Assembly (NCBI RefSeq): GCF_041807705.1 | Contig: NZ_JBGTYY010000034.1 | Span: forward strand, 1-20,271 | Length of the DNA: 20,271 bases | Origin: Mannheimia sp041807705 | GTDB lineage: Bacteria > Pseudomonadota > Gammaproteobacteria > Enterobacterales > Pasteurellaceae | Direction of reading: 5' to 3' | Shown here: positions 1-7,345 of the stretch, in pieces | Position numbering within the stretch: position 1 is the first letter of the stretch | Layout: every line of letters starts with the position of its first letter | Notes under the pieces: model-generated | The model's input: only the letters and a program-made list of their open reading frames with translations | Told to the model about the DNA's origin: nothing | Database searches by the model: none | Program-made: the position numbers and the translations under genes

Positions 1-126
1 ACCACCAAAGTGTTTTGATAATACAGTTGTGATTGCTGCTGTTAAAGTTGTTTTACCATGGTCAACGTGGCCGATTGTACCCACGTTAACGTGCGGTTTT
101 GTACGTTCAAATTTTTCTTTAGACAC
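1..126 (-). CDS. tuf: Elongation factor Tu, N-terminal fragment (cut by window edge)
   Basis: EF-Tu is the GTPase that brings aminoacyl-tRNA to the ribosome. Only the first 42 codons are visible; the gene continues past base 1. The reverse complement reads MSKEKFERTKPHVNVGTIGH and then the P-loop GHVDHGKT (residues 19-26), diagnostic for EF-Tu. The start codon is GTG (bases 126-124), preceded by an AGGAAG ribosome-binding site. It is the last gene of the str operon, 59 bases after fusA, with a terminator-like hairpin in the gap. Pasteurellaceae usually carry two tuf copies; this is the one linked to fusA. Confidence 0.97.
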   Translation of the reverse strand, partial: MSKEKFERTKPHVNVGTIGHVDHGKTTLTAAITTVLSKHFGG

Positions 127-140
127 TTTAATATCTTCCT

Positions 141-174
141 AAAAAATGAGCCATAGCCCTATTGCTCTGGCTCA
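141..174 (-). terminator. Terminator-like hairpin between fusA and tuf
   Basis: Read on the minus strand, TGAGCCA (174-168) can pair with TGGCTCA (153-147), with a further short AGC/GCT pairing inside, followed at once by six T (146-141). That is the form of an intrinsic terminator. It lies only a few bases before the tuf ribosome-binding site, so it would act as an attenuator or partial terminator within the operon, or the downstream tuf would need its own promoter. Seen in sequence; activity is inferred. Confidence 0.6.
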
Positions 175-185
175 GGTTAAACAAA

Positions 186-2288
186 TTATTTTCTACGAGC
201 TTCAATAATAGCGTCAGCAACATTTTTCGGAGCTTCAGCATATTTTAAAGGTTCCATTGAGTATGATGCACGACCTTGAGTTTGTGAACGTAAGTCTGTT
301 GCATAACCAAACATCTCTGAAAGTGGAACTTCAGCATTGATCTTAACAACAAACTCGTTCGCTTCTTGGCCGTTTACCATTGCGCGACGACGGCTTAAGT
401 CACCGATTACATCACCAACGTAGTCTGGTGGAGTTTCAACTTCCACTTTCATAATTGGCTCAAGTAATACTGGGTTTGCTTTTGCGAACGCCGCTTTAAA
501 TGCTAATGATGCAGCAAGTTTAAATGCAAGCTCAGATGAGTCAACATCGTGGTATGAACCGAAGTGTAAACGAACACCTAGATCTACTACTGGGTAACCT
601 GCTAATGGACCAGATTTAAGTTGCTCTTGGATACCTTTATCAACCGCAGGAATGTATTCACCAGGAATTACACCACCTTTGATTTCGTTCACGAATTCGT
701 AACCAGGACCTTCCGCATCTAATGGGTATAAGTCGATCACAACGTGACCATATTGACCACGACCACCAGATTGTTTTGCGTGTTTACCTTCCACATCATT
801 CACACGAGTGCGGATAGTTTCACGGTAAGATACTTGAGGTTTACCAATATTCGCTTCCACTTTGAATTCACGTTTCATACGGTCCACGATGATATCTAAG
901 TGTAACTCACCCATACCAGAGATGATAGTTTCACCAGATTCTTCATCAGTGTGAACACGGAATGACGGGTCTTCTTGTGCTAAACGACCTAATGCTAAGC
1001 CCATTTTCTCTTGGTCAGCTTTAGTTTTTGGTTCTACCGCTACAGAAATTACCGGCTCTGGGAACTCCATACGCTCAAGAATGATTGGCGCATCGATTGC
1101 ACATAATGTATCACCTGTACCAACATCTTTTAAGCCGATTGCAGCTGCGATATCACCCGCACGAACTTCTTTGATTTCTTCACGTTTGTTAGCGTGCATC
1201 TGAACGATACGACCAAAACGCTCACGTTTTTGTTTTACAGAGTTGTAAACTGTATCACCAGAGTTAATTACACCTGAATAAACACGGAAGAACGTTAAGT
1301 TACCTACAAATGGGTCAGTTGCAATTTTGAATGCTAATGAGGAGAACGGCTCATCATCGCTTGCGTGACGCTCACCTTCAGTTTCATCTTCATTAATACC
1401 TTTAATTGCTGGGATATCAGTTGGTGCTGGTAAGTAATCAATTACTGCATCAAGCATTGCTTGAACACCTTTATTTTTGAATGCAGAACCACAGCAAACT
1501 GGAATCACCTCACCTGCTAATACACGTTGACGTAATGCAGATTTGATCTCTTCTTCAGTTAACTCTTCACCAGAGAAGAATTTTTCCATTAATTCTTCAG
1601 ATGCTTCAGCTGCTGCTTCAACTAGGTTGTTACGCCATTCTTCGCAATCTGCAACCATCTCTGCTGGAATATCTTCGTAAGTGAAAGTCATACCTTGGTC
1701 AGCTTCATTCCAGTTGATTGCTTTCATTTTGATTAAGTCAACCACTCCTTTGAAGTTGTCTTCTGAGCCGATTGGTAATTGAAGAGGAACAGAGTTACCA
1801 CCTAAACGAGTTTTGATTTGCTCAACAACACGTAGGAAGTTTGCACCCGTACGGTCCATTTTATTTACGAATGCAATACGTGGTACTTCATATTTATTAG
1901 CTTGACGCCATACAGTTTCAGATTGAGGTTGTACACCACCTACAGCACAGTAAACCATTACCGCACCATCAAGAACACGCATTGAACGTTCTACTTCGAT
2001 AGTAAAGTCAACGTGTCCCGGAGTATCGATAACATTGATACGGTGTTGTGGATATTGTTGTGACATACCTGACCAGAATGCAGTTGTTGCAGCAGATGTG
2101 ATTGTGATACCACGCTCTTGTTCCTGTTCCATCCAGTCCATTGTTGCTGCACCATCATGAACTTCACCGATCTTATGGCTTACACCTGTATAGAAAAGGA
2201 TACGTTCAGAGGTCGTTGTTTTACCCGCGTCGATGTGCGCACTGATACCGATATTACGATATCTTTCAATAGGGGTTTGACGAGCCAT
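186..2288 (-). CDS. fusA: Elongation factor G
   Basis: EF-G is the GTPase that drives ribosomal translocation and, with ribosome recycling factor, subunit splitting. The 700-residue protein has the usual length. GTPase motifs are intact: P-loop AHIDAGKT (17-24), the RGITI switch I element (59-63), DTPGH (88-92) and NKMD (142-145). The later domains are continuous to the C-terminus, with no truncation. The start is the only ATG that gives the canonical MARQTPIERYRNIGI beginning. It is third in the str operon, 93 bases after rpsG. Codon use is strongly biased, as expected for a highly expressed gene. Known binding region of fusidic acid in other species. Confidence 0.99.
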   Translation of the reverse strand: MARQTPIERYRNIGISAHIDAGKTTTSERILFYTGVSHKIGEVHDGAATMDWMEQEQERGITITSAATTAFWSGMSQQYPQHRINVIDTPGHVDFTIEVERSMRVLDGAVMVYCAVGGVQPQSETVWRQANKYEVPRIAFVNKMDRTGANFLRVVEQIKTRLGGNSVPLQLPIGSEDNFKGVVDLIKMKAINWNEADQGMTFTYEDIPAEMVADCEEWRNNLVEAAAEASEELMEKFFSGEELTEEEIKSALRQRVLAGEVIPVCCGSAFKNKGVQAMLDAVIDYLPAPTDIPAIKGINEDETEGERHASDDEPFSSLAFKIATDPFVGNLTFFRVYSGVINSGDTVYNSVKQKRERFGRIVQMHANKREEIKEVRAGDIAAAIGLKDVGTGDTLCAIDAPIILERMEFPEPVISVAVEPKTKADQEKMGLALGRLAQEDPSFRVHTDEESGETIISGMGELHLDIIVDRMKREFKVEANIGKPQVSYRETIRTRVNDVEGKHAKQSGGRGQYGHVVIDLYPLDAEGPGYEFVNEIKGGVIPGEYIPAVDKGIQEQLKSGPLAGYPVVDLGVRLHFGSYHDVDSSELAFKLAASLAFKAAFAKANPVLLEPIMKVEVETPPDYVGDVIGDLSRRRAMVNGQEANEFVVKINAEVPLSEMFGYATDLRSQTQGRASYSMEPLKYAEAPKNVADAIIEARRK

Positions 2289-2333
2289 TTAATTATTACC
2301 TTTTTGGTTTAAATTGAAATTCTTAATAAGGGT

Positions 2334-2361
2334 AAGGCTTCACCACACAAGATGAAGCCTT
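2334..2361 (-). other. Hairpin in the rpsG-fusA gap
   Basis: AAGGCTTCA (2334-2342) and TGAAGCCTT (2353-2361) form a perfect 9-bp inverted repeat around a 10-base loop. On the transcribed strand it is not followed by a T run, so it does not look like a full intrinsic terminator. It could be a processing or stability element separating the ribosomal-protein message from the EF-G message. Confidence 0.5.
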
Positions 2362-2381
2362 GAAAAAGCTTACTTAAAAGA

Positions 2382-2852
2382 TTACCAACGGAAGTGAGCA
2401 AACGCTTTGTTAGCTTCAGCCATACGGTGAACGTCTTCACGTTTCTTCACTGCTGAACCTTTATTGTCTGCTGCATCTGATAATTCGTTAGCTAAACGTA
2501 ATGCCATTGATTTGTCACCACGTTTACGAGCTGCTTCTACGATCCAACGCATAGCTAAAGCGTTACGACGAGTTGGACGAACTTCTACTGGTACTTGGTA
2601 AGTAGAACCACCAACACGGCGAGATTTAACCTCAACAGTTGGACGTACGTTTTCTAATGCGATTTCGAATGCTTCTAACGCTTCTTTACCAGAACGTTGT
2701 GCTAAAGCTTCTAATGCACCGTAAACGATTTTTTCTGCAGTAGATTTTTTACCATCTACCATTAACACGTTAATAAATTTTGCAAGTAATTCTGAACCGA
2801 ACTTCGGATCTGGAAGAATTTTGCGTGGTTCAATACTACGACGACGTGGCAT
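2382..2852 (-). CDS. rpsG: 30S ribosomal protein S7
   Basis: S7 nucleates assembly of the 3' domain of 16S rRNA and lines the tRNA exit site. The protein is 156 residues, the usual enterobacterial/Pasteurellaceae length. It carries the family-typical RKILPDPKFGSELLAKF near the N-terminus, VGGSTYQVPVEVRP in the middle and the HRMAEANKAFAH C-terminal segment. The ATG at 2852-2850 is preceded by ACGGAGA, the ribosome-binding site. In E. coli S7 also represses translation of its own operon by binding the rpsL-rpsG spacer; the corresponding spacer here is structured (see 2853-2982). Second gene of the str operon. Confidence 0.99.
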   Translation of the reverse strand: MPRRRSIEPRKILPDPKFGSELLAKFINVLMVDGKKSTAEKIVYGALEALAQRSGKEALEAFEIALENVRPTVEVKSRRVGGSTYQVPVEVRPTRRNALAMRWIVEAARKRGDKSMALRLANELSDAADNKGSAVKKREDVHRMAEANKAFAHFRW

Positions 2853-2982
2853 TGGAAATTTCTCCGTATATTAAATCTTCAGGATATCCAAAACTCATCT
2901 AATCTGCCTAACGGCATCTTGACTGGAGTTTATGGTTTAAATATTAAAATTTAGACGTTTGGCCTTACTCAACGGAGATCCA
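2853..2982 (-). promoter_or_regulatory. Structured rpsL-rpsG spacer, probable S7 autoregulatory target
   Basis: The 130-base spacer is long for two co-transcribed ribosomal genes. ACGGAGA (2972-2978 on the + strand) and TCTCCGT (2861-2867) are a perfect 7-bp inverted repeat, and the second arm is the rpsG ribosome-binding site itself. Inside lie a 6-bp AAACTC/GAGTTT pairing (2891-2896 with 2926-2931) and a TGCC/GGCA hairpin (2905-2916). In E. coli the same spacer is the S7 binding site for translational feedback, and from memory it shares the AAGGCCAAACGT and GAGTTTTGGA stretches seen here. Pairings are seen; S7 binding is inferred by homology. Confidence 0.65.
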
Positions 2983-3357
2983 TTAAGCTTTAGGACGTTT
3001 AACGCCGTATTTAGAACGACCTTGTTTACGATCTTTAACGCCTGCACAGTCAAGTGCACCACGTACTGTGTGGTAACGAACACCCGGCAAGTCTTTAACA
3101 CGACCACCACGGATTAATACAACACTGTGTTCTTGAAGGTTATGACCTTCACCACCGATGTATGAAGTTACTTCAAAGCCATTTGTTAAACGAATACGAC
3201 ATACTTTACGTAATGCTGAGTTCGGTTTTTTAGGTGTAGTAGTGTATACACGAGTACACACGCCACGTTTCTGCGGGCAAGCCTCTAATGCAGGAACGTT
3301 ACTTTTTACAACCTTTTTCACACGCGGTTTGCGTACTAGCTGGTTGATAGTTGCCAT
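2983..3357 (-). CDS. rpsL: 30S ribosomal protein S12
   Basis: S12 sits at the decoding centre and controls translational accuracy. The 124-residue protein is full length and nearly identical in pattern to E. coli S12, including RGVCTRVYTTTPKKPNSALR, SYIGGEGHNLQEHS and the terminal SKYGVKRPKA. Lys43 and Lys88, the positions where streptomycin resistance mutations usually fall, are both wild type. The conserved Asp of the RVKDLPG motif, the methylthiolated residue in E. coli, is present at residue 89. The ATG follows a CTGGAG ribosome-binding site. First gene of the str operon, read from the promoter at 3425-3453. Confidence 0.99.
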   Translation of the reverse strand: MATINQLVRKPRVKKVVKSNVPALEACPQKRGVCTRVYTTTPKKPNSALRKVCRIRLTNGFEVTSYIGGEGHNLQEHSVVLIRGGRVKDLPGVRYHTVRGALDCAGVKDRKQGRSKYGVKRPKA

Positions 3358-3400
3358 TAAAAAAGCTCCAGTTAAAATTATTAAAAATAAAATTAAAATA

Positions 3401-3418
3401 TCCTTTCACACGAAAGGA
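3401..3418 (-). other. Hairpin at the str-operon mRNA 5' end
   Basis: TCCTTTC (3401-3407) and GAAAGGA (3412-3418) form a 7-bp stem with a 4-base loop. The -10 box begins 7 bases upstream at 3425, so transcription should start almost exactly at this stem. A 5'-terminal hairpin can protect an mRNA from RppH/RNase E. An A/T-rich single-stranded leader of about 40 bases follows before the rpsL ribosome-binding site. Confidence 0.55.
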
Positions 3419-3424
3419 CAGCAA

Positions 3425-3453
3425 ATTCTAAATTGATTGAGGACAAAAGTCAA
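3425..3453 (-). promoter_or_regulatory. Sigma-70 promoter of the str operon
   Basis: On the minus strand TTGACT (-35, bases 3453-3448) and TAGAAT (-10, bases 3430-3425) are separated by exactly 17 bases. This is a strong consensus-like promoter, placed as expected for rpsL-rpsG-fusA-tuf. It starts only 23 bases downstream of the waaC stop codon and no terminator hairpin lies between. Confidence 0.8.
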
Positions 3454-3476
3454 GTACAACCAAAAAGCAAAAGTGA

Positions 3477-4436
3477 TTATGTGTTAATCAATGGCAGCAA
3501 TTTTTCTAGCACCTGTGAAGATGTAATATTTTCCATTTTATCCGCTTTTAGATAAGTCTGATTTTGCCCATAAGCTCCGATTAACTTAGGCTCGGTTGCT
3601 CCATATAAAATCACATTGGGTTTATCTAAAGCTGCTGCCAAGTGGCTCAAGCCTGTATCAACAGAAACCACCGCTTTAGCACCTGCAATTTGCGTTGCTA
3701 ATTCTGTCAATCCCATTTTAGGGAGAACCACTACATTGCTCGCTACTATTGCTAAACGCTCTGCTCGCTCTTTTTCAATTTGGTTTCCCCAAGCCAATCT
3801 CACTTCAATATTTTGCTTAGCGAGTTCTTGTATAACCTCTACCCAATATGCCTCTTTCCAATGCTTATCTGCTCGAGTTGTTGCGTGAATAAGCATAACG
3901 TAAGCGGTTATTTTTTCAGATTTTTTTGCAAAACGTTGAGCAATAGAGTAATTACCTTTCGTTTTAGGAAAAGTATAACCTAATGATTTTGCACATAATT
4001 TTCTAATACGCTCTACAGCGTGCTGTTGGTAAGGAATATCAAATTTTTCATCATAAAATAGACTACTTAGCCCTTCACGAGCTGAGTTTTTATCATAACC
4101 AAACTTTTTACCATTGGCTTGGCGAGTAACTAGCACAGCACTTTTGATAAGCCCTTGAGCATCAATAACAGCGTCATATTGCTCACTTTTTAGCTCCTGC
4201 AGGAAATTTTGCCACTCCACCCAAGTAGCACGCTTGCATAAATTTTTCCGCCAACGGCGAATAGCGACGGGAATCACTTTATTCACAGCAGAATGCCAAG
4301 TTGGAATTTCAGCAAAATTTTCTTCAACAACCCAATCTACACTCAAATTGGAAATCGCATTTTGCATATCGGTTAAGGCTGGCAAGGTATGTAACACATC
4401 ACCCATTGACGAGGTTTTTACGATTAGAACTTTCAT
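3477..4436 (-). CDS. waaC: Lipopolysaccharide heptosyltransferase I
   Basis: WaaC (RfaC) transfers the first L-glycero-D-manno-heptose from ADP-heptose to Kdo of lipid A on the inner face of the inner membrane. It is a GT-B fold, glycosyltransferase family 9 enzyme. The 319-residue length matches E. coli WaaC. The N-terminus MKVLIVKTSSMGDVLHTLPA holds the catalytic Asp13 motif, and SVDTGLSHLAAAL (258-270) with PNVILYGATEP is the C-terminal nucleotide-sugar-binding signature. I chose the ATG at 4436; a longer reading from a TTG at 4481 would begin inside an uptake-sequence hairpin and add 15 residues the family lacks. The ribosome-binding site is weak, which fits coupling to waaF just upstream. 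Confidence 0.93.
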   Translation of the reverse strand: MKVLIVKTSSMGDVLHTLPALTDMQNAISNLSVDWVVEENFAEIPTWHSAVNKVIPVAIRRWRKNLCKRATWVEWQNFLQELKSEQYDAVIDAQGLIKSAVLVTRQANGKKFGYDKNSAREGLSSLFYDEKFDIPYQQHAVERIRKLCAKSLGYTFPKTKGNYSIAQRFAKKSEKITAYVMLIHATTRADKHWKEAYWVEVIQELAKQNIEVRLAWGNQIEKERAERLAIVASNVVVLPKMGLTELATQIAGAKAVVSVDTGLSHLAAALDKPNVILYGATEPKLIGAYGQNQTYLKADKMENITSSQVLEKLLPLINT

Positions 4437-4450
4437 AGTTGTAAGATCAT

Positions 4451-4493
4451 AAGCGGTCGTCTTTTGCAAGTTTTTTACCAAAAACGACCACTT
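4451..4493 (-). repeat. Inverted pair of uptake-sequence-like motifs between waaF and waaC
   Basis: AAGCGGTCGT (4451-4460) followed by TTTTGCAAG resembles the Apl-type uptake signal sequence, and ACGACCACTT (4484-4493) is its near-perfect inverted partner (one mismatch). Together they can form a 10-bp stem. No T run follows on the transcribed strand, so termination is doubtful. Confidence 0.5.
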
Positions 4494-4501
4494 GTGGTGA
4501 A

Positions 4502-5539
4502 TTATGCTAATAATGCTTGGAGTTTTTCCATTACCATTTGTGGCTCGATATCAATCAAACTTTGATGATAACCTTCCGCCCCATCACCTTTGCGGATTTT
4601 AATTAATCCACCTTCAATTAAGCGGATAATCACCGCATTTTCAGATAACGGCGGCGTATATTGTGGGCTAGTTGGGCCGTATAGAGCAACCAATGGCTTA
4701 TTAAGTGCTGCGGCAATGTGCATTAAACCTGAGTCATTGCTTACCACCGCCTTACAATCTGCGATTAAATCTACCGCTTGGTTTAAATCCGTCTGCCCTG
4801 CTAAATTCAAGCAATAGCGTTGTAGATTTTCAGGTAAAGATAAGCGAATTTGCTCGCCTGCTTCTTCATCTTTTTTCGAGCCAAATAATCGAACCGAGTA
4901 ACCTTGCTCAATTAACATTTTTGCTAATGTTAAATAGTGATAATGAGGCCAACGTTTGGCAGGGCCAAATTCCGCTCCCGGACAAAATCCAATGGCAGGG
5001 CGATTTTCTGCATAACTTAGCTGTTTCTCGAATTTCGCTTTGGTTTGTTCGATTTCTTGGCTATCTGTTTGAAGATAAGGGTAAGCAATCGGTAACTGTT
5101 CTGCTTGAGGAATAGCACCTTGCTCAAAAGCTAATGCAACATAACGTTGCACCATCATTGGGTAATCATTTTTATTTGAGCGAAGATCGTTTAAGAAGAA
5201 ATATCTGCTTTCGCCTTTCCAGCCACGACGTTTAGCAATTTTCGCAAAAAGCGGAATAAACGCAGATTTTAATGAATTCGGTAACACGATTGCCATATCA
5301 TATTGATTTCGCAATGATTTTCCGAGTTGATAACGCTCACACAAACGGAACGAGCCGTGTCCAATCGGCATTGAAATGGCTTTTCGCACCTCTGGCATTC
5401 TAGCTAAAAGCGGACGGCACCAATCAGGTGCCATCACATCAATCTGGCAATTCGGATACTGAACTTTAAGTTGTTGATAAAGCGAGTGAGACATCATCAT
5501 ATCACCAACCCAAGAAGGCCCGATAACTAAAATATTCAT
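4502..5539 (-). CDS. waaF: ADP-heptose:LPS heptosyltransferase II
   Basis: WaaF (RfaF) adds the second heptose of the LPS inner core, acting after WaaC. It belongs to glycosyltransferase family 9. The start MNILVIGPSWVGDMMMSHSL, with the catalytic-type Asp13, is canonical. FCPGAEFGPAKRWP and SNDSGLMHIAAALNKP followed by LYGPTSP mark the C-terminal ADP-heptose site. The 345-residue product is close to E. coli WaaF (348). I chose the ATG at 5539, preceded by an AAGAGAA stretch; an upstream non-ATG start would add eight residues not seen in the family. It precedes waaC in the same transcript by 65 bases. Confidence 0.93.
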   Translation of the reverse strand: MNILVIGPSWVGDMMMSHSLYQQLKVQYPNCQIDVMAPDWCRPLLARMPEVRKAISMPIGHGSFRLCERYQLGKSLRNQYDMAIVLPNSLKSAFIPLFAKIAKRRGWKGESRYFFLNDLRSNKNDYPMMVQRYVALAFEQGAIPQAEQLPIAYPYLQTDSQEIEQTKAKFEKQLSYAENRPAIGFCPGAEFGPAKRWPHYHYLTLAKMLIEQGYSVRLFGSKKDEEAGEQIRLSLPENLQRYCLNLAGQTDLNQAVDLIADCKAVVSNDSGLMHIAAALNKPLVALYGPTSPQYTPPLSENAVIIRLIEGGLIKIRKGDGAEGYHQSLIDIEPQMVMEKLQALLA

Positions 5540-5570
5540 TTGCAAAATTCTCTTAAAAACCAACCGCTTT

Positions 5571-5990
5571 TTATTGTTTTACACAGTTTTCAGCAAGGTT
5601 TTTTTTCGTATTATCATACAAAAAAGCTTTACCATTGCGCATTTCGTGCCAAGTCCAGCGGATATTGGTATATTTTTTACCATTTTTGGTTACTGAAGGA
5701 GAAAGTTGATGAGCTGAACCTTGAAAATTAACTATAATTGTTTCTTTTTTCGCATCATTCTTAGCAACTTTTTGACGTTCAACTTCGACTTTTTTATTAT
5801 TTTTACAGAGATATAAATTAACCTCTGTCGCTTTCTCAACTTGCTTAATGACCGTTTTAGCAGGTTCTGTTGTTTTTTGTGCTTTTTCAAGTTGCTCAAC
5901 AGGTGGAATAACCTCTGTTGCACAAGCTACTAGCACTATTGCTGATGCTGATAAGACTATAAATTTATAGGATTTATAAAATAAGTTCAT
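5571..5990 (-). CDS. MliC-like outer-membrane lipoprotein, positional counterpart of OapB
   Basis: A 139-residue lipoprotein. A hydrophobic signal (residues 8-22) ends in the lipobox LVAC, so Cys23 would be lipidated; the next residues, Ala-Thr, do not retain it in the inner membrane. A charged linker (about 30-58) leads to a C-terminal domain with LYLC (Cys62), NGKKYTNIRWTWHE, GKAFLYD and a final Cys136. The two cysteines and the Tyr/Trp pattern resemble MliC, inhibitors of C-type lysozyme, but the Ser-Gly element of that family is altered. It follows oapA directly, where H. influenzae has oapB. The ATG at 5990 is chosen because AGGAG lies 6 bases before it; the ATG at 5996 would touch that site. 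Function is inferred. Confidence 0.75.
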   Translation of the reverse strand: MNLFYKSYKFIVLSASAIVLVACATEVIPPVEQLEKAQKTTEPAKTVIKQVEKATEVNLYLCKNNKKVEVERQKVAKNDAKKETIIVNFQGSAHQLSPSVTKNGKKYTNIRWTWHEMRNGKAFLYDNTKKNLAENCVKQ

Positions 5991-6001
5991 ATACATCTCC
6001 T

Positions 6002-6037
6002 AAAAAAACAAAGAGCAACGCTTGTAGCGTTGCCCTT
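6002..6037 (-). terminator. Intrinsic terminator or attenuator after oapA
   Basis: GCAACGC (6015-6021) pairs with GCGTTGC (6027-6033) around a 5-base loop, extended by three more pairs after one mismatch. On the minus strand it is followed by TTTGTTTTTTT (down to 6002). The T tract runs straight into the AGGAG of the downstream lipoprotein, so this hairpin would regulate read-through from oapA into the lipoprotein-waaF-waaC genes. Confidence 0.75.
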
Positions 6038-6047
6038 CCTTTCATTA

Positions 6048-7268
6048 TTATTTAAAAGTATAGCTACCGTTTGCTTGGCGGGTAAATGTACCACCTGAGC
6101 CAATGCTCATTTCAACTACACGGTTATTTTTATCTAAACGAACAGTTACTCGTTCGCCCACTTTTAAATTGCTCACAACGTTATTTACTTTATTCATTGC
6201 ATTAACGTCAGAGATATTTAAATTGTTATCACGGAATACCTGCATTAATGATACCCCTTTTGGTACAGTCATCGTTTTAGTCGATACCGCTGCCGAAGCA
6301 GTATTTGTTTTAGCTACTTCAGCTTTAGCTGGTGCTTTTTCTGCTGGTTTAGCTACTACTTTTTTTGCAGGTTCTTTTTGTGGCTGTGGTGCCACTTTAG
6401 GCTGTTGTTTTGGTGCAGTTTCAGGTTGGAATACCACGCTGCCTTCTGTTTTTGGCTTAATTACCGGTTGTGCAACCACAGGCTTATTCTCAACTGGGGT
6501 TTGTGCTACCTGTGACTGATTAGTTTGCACTTGGGTAGAAACAGGTTGTTCAGTTTGACTTGGTGCTACCGATGTTATTGCTTGTACCGGCTGCTGAGTC
6601 TCTTGAGCTTGCTGAGTTGCTTGAGCCTGCTCCTGAGCTTTAGCTGCAGCTTCTTGTTCTGCACGAGCTTGTTCTTCCGCTCGTTTTGCTTCCGCTTCAT
6701 CTACAGGGCGGAATTCAATTGGTAGGCTACCCCCTTGTTGCGATTGTAACTCTTCCACTGTTTCAGGTGTACTTGGTTTTAATAAGAAAAATAGCACTAA
6801 TAATGCTAAGCCTAATAGCGCAACTAATAATAAACGACGAGTTTTAGGTGGCATTTTAGCTTTAATATCTTTTGTTTTTGTAGCAGCAACCGTGGCTCCA
6901 GCGGCAGTTGTTGCTGCATTTGGAATAATACGCTCAGTTGTAAAACCTTCTTGAGCAGGTTTTATAACTTTTGGCTCTACTCTCTCTGCATTCTCTGAGC
7001 TAGGTGTAAATTGAAATCCTTTTGCTGAGTTAGCTGTAGATACATCTGCTGTTTTATCTTCTACTGTCGCATCAGGTCTTTTCATAATTGGCGTAAATGT
7101 GTGTCCAGGTGCTTTTGTAGAATGTAAAGAAACATAAGGTTTATCGTTATGTTGTGATTCTACCTCGGTTGTCTCTACCTTTTCATTTTCTTGACTGTTG
7201 TTTTCTTGGCTAGGAGTTGTTAAAGGTTCGCCAAAAACAGGCTCTTTACGAAAGTTATTTTGTGTCAT
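6048..7268 (-). CDS. oapA: Opacity-associated protein A (OapA), LysM-like envelope protein
   Basis: OapA is a cell-envelope protein tied to colony opacity and adherence in H. influenzae; its E. coli relative YtfB is a cell-division-associated, glycan-binding protein. The 406 residues divide into a cytoplasmic, polar N-terminal part (1-144), one membrane segment (about 145-163, RRLLLVALLGLALLVLFFLL), a long Ala/Gln/Pro/Lys-rich periplasmic linker (170-330) and a C-terminal OapA/LysM-like domain (about 332-406) including VPKGVSLMQVFRDNNLNISD and LKVGERVTVRLD. The low-complexity linker makes length variation between strains likely. It is the first gene of the minus-strand envelope run; the start ATG follows a modest GGA ribosome-binding site. 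The domain call is strong; the exact role is by homology. Confidence 0.92.
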   Translation of the reverse strand: MTQNNFRKEPVFGEPLTTPSQENNSQENEKVETTEVESQHNDKPYVSLHSTKAPGHTFTPIMKRPDATVEDKTADVSTANSAKGFQFTPSSENAERVEPKVIKPAQEGFTTERIIPNAATTAAGATVAATKTKDIKAKMPPKTRRLLLVALLGLALLVLFFLLKPSTPETVEELQSQQGGSLPIEFRPVDEAEAKRAEEQARAEQEAAAKAQEQAQATQQAQETQQPVQAITSVAPSQTEQPVSTQVQTNQSQVAQTPVENKPVVAQPVIKPKTEGSVVFQPETAPKQQPKVAPQPQKEPAKKVVAKPAEKAPAKAEVAKTNTASAAVSTKTMTVPKGVSLMQVFRDNNLNISDVNAMNKVNNVVSNLKVGERVTVRLDKNNRVVEMSIGSGGTFTRQANGSYTFK

Positions 7269-7316
7269 ATTTTTCCAAAAAATAATAGGGGGTTAATTCA
7301 TATAAAAATAACCGCT

Positions 7317-7345
7317 ATTCTAAATCAATTCACTATTTATTTGAA
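7317..7345 (-). promoter_or_regulatory. Candidate oapA promoter
   Basis: On the minus strand TTCAAA (7345-7340) and TAGAAT (7322-7317) are 17 bases apart, about 50 bases before the oapA start. The -35 box falls within a perfect 10-bp tandem duplication (7336-7355). Confidence 0.5.

Noticed and set aside
86..98. GTGCGGTTTT in tuf, similar to the H. influenzae uptake core
   Set aside because: It encodes conserved EF-Tu residues (KPHV) and does not match AAGTGCGGT; all other candidates in the window are of the ACAAGCGGT type.
2118..2312. Plus-strand open frame opposite the fusA start
   Set aside because: It lies antisense to the conserved GTPase domain of EF-G and has no family resemblance; treated as a shadow.
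4437..4481. Longer waaC reading from a TTG codon at 4481
   Set aside because: The added residues are encoded by an uptake-sequence hairpin and have no counterpart in heptosyltransferase I, whose N-terminus is MKVLIVKTSSMGD.
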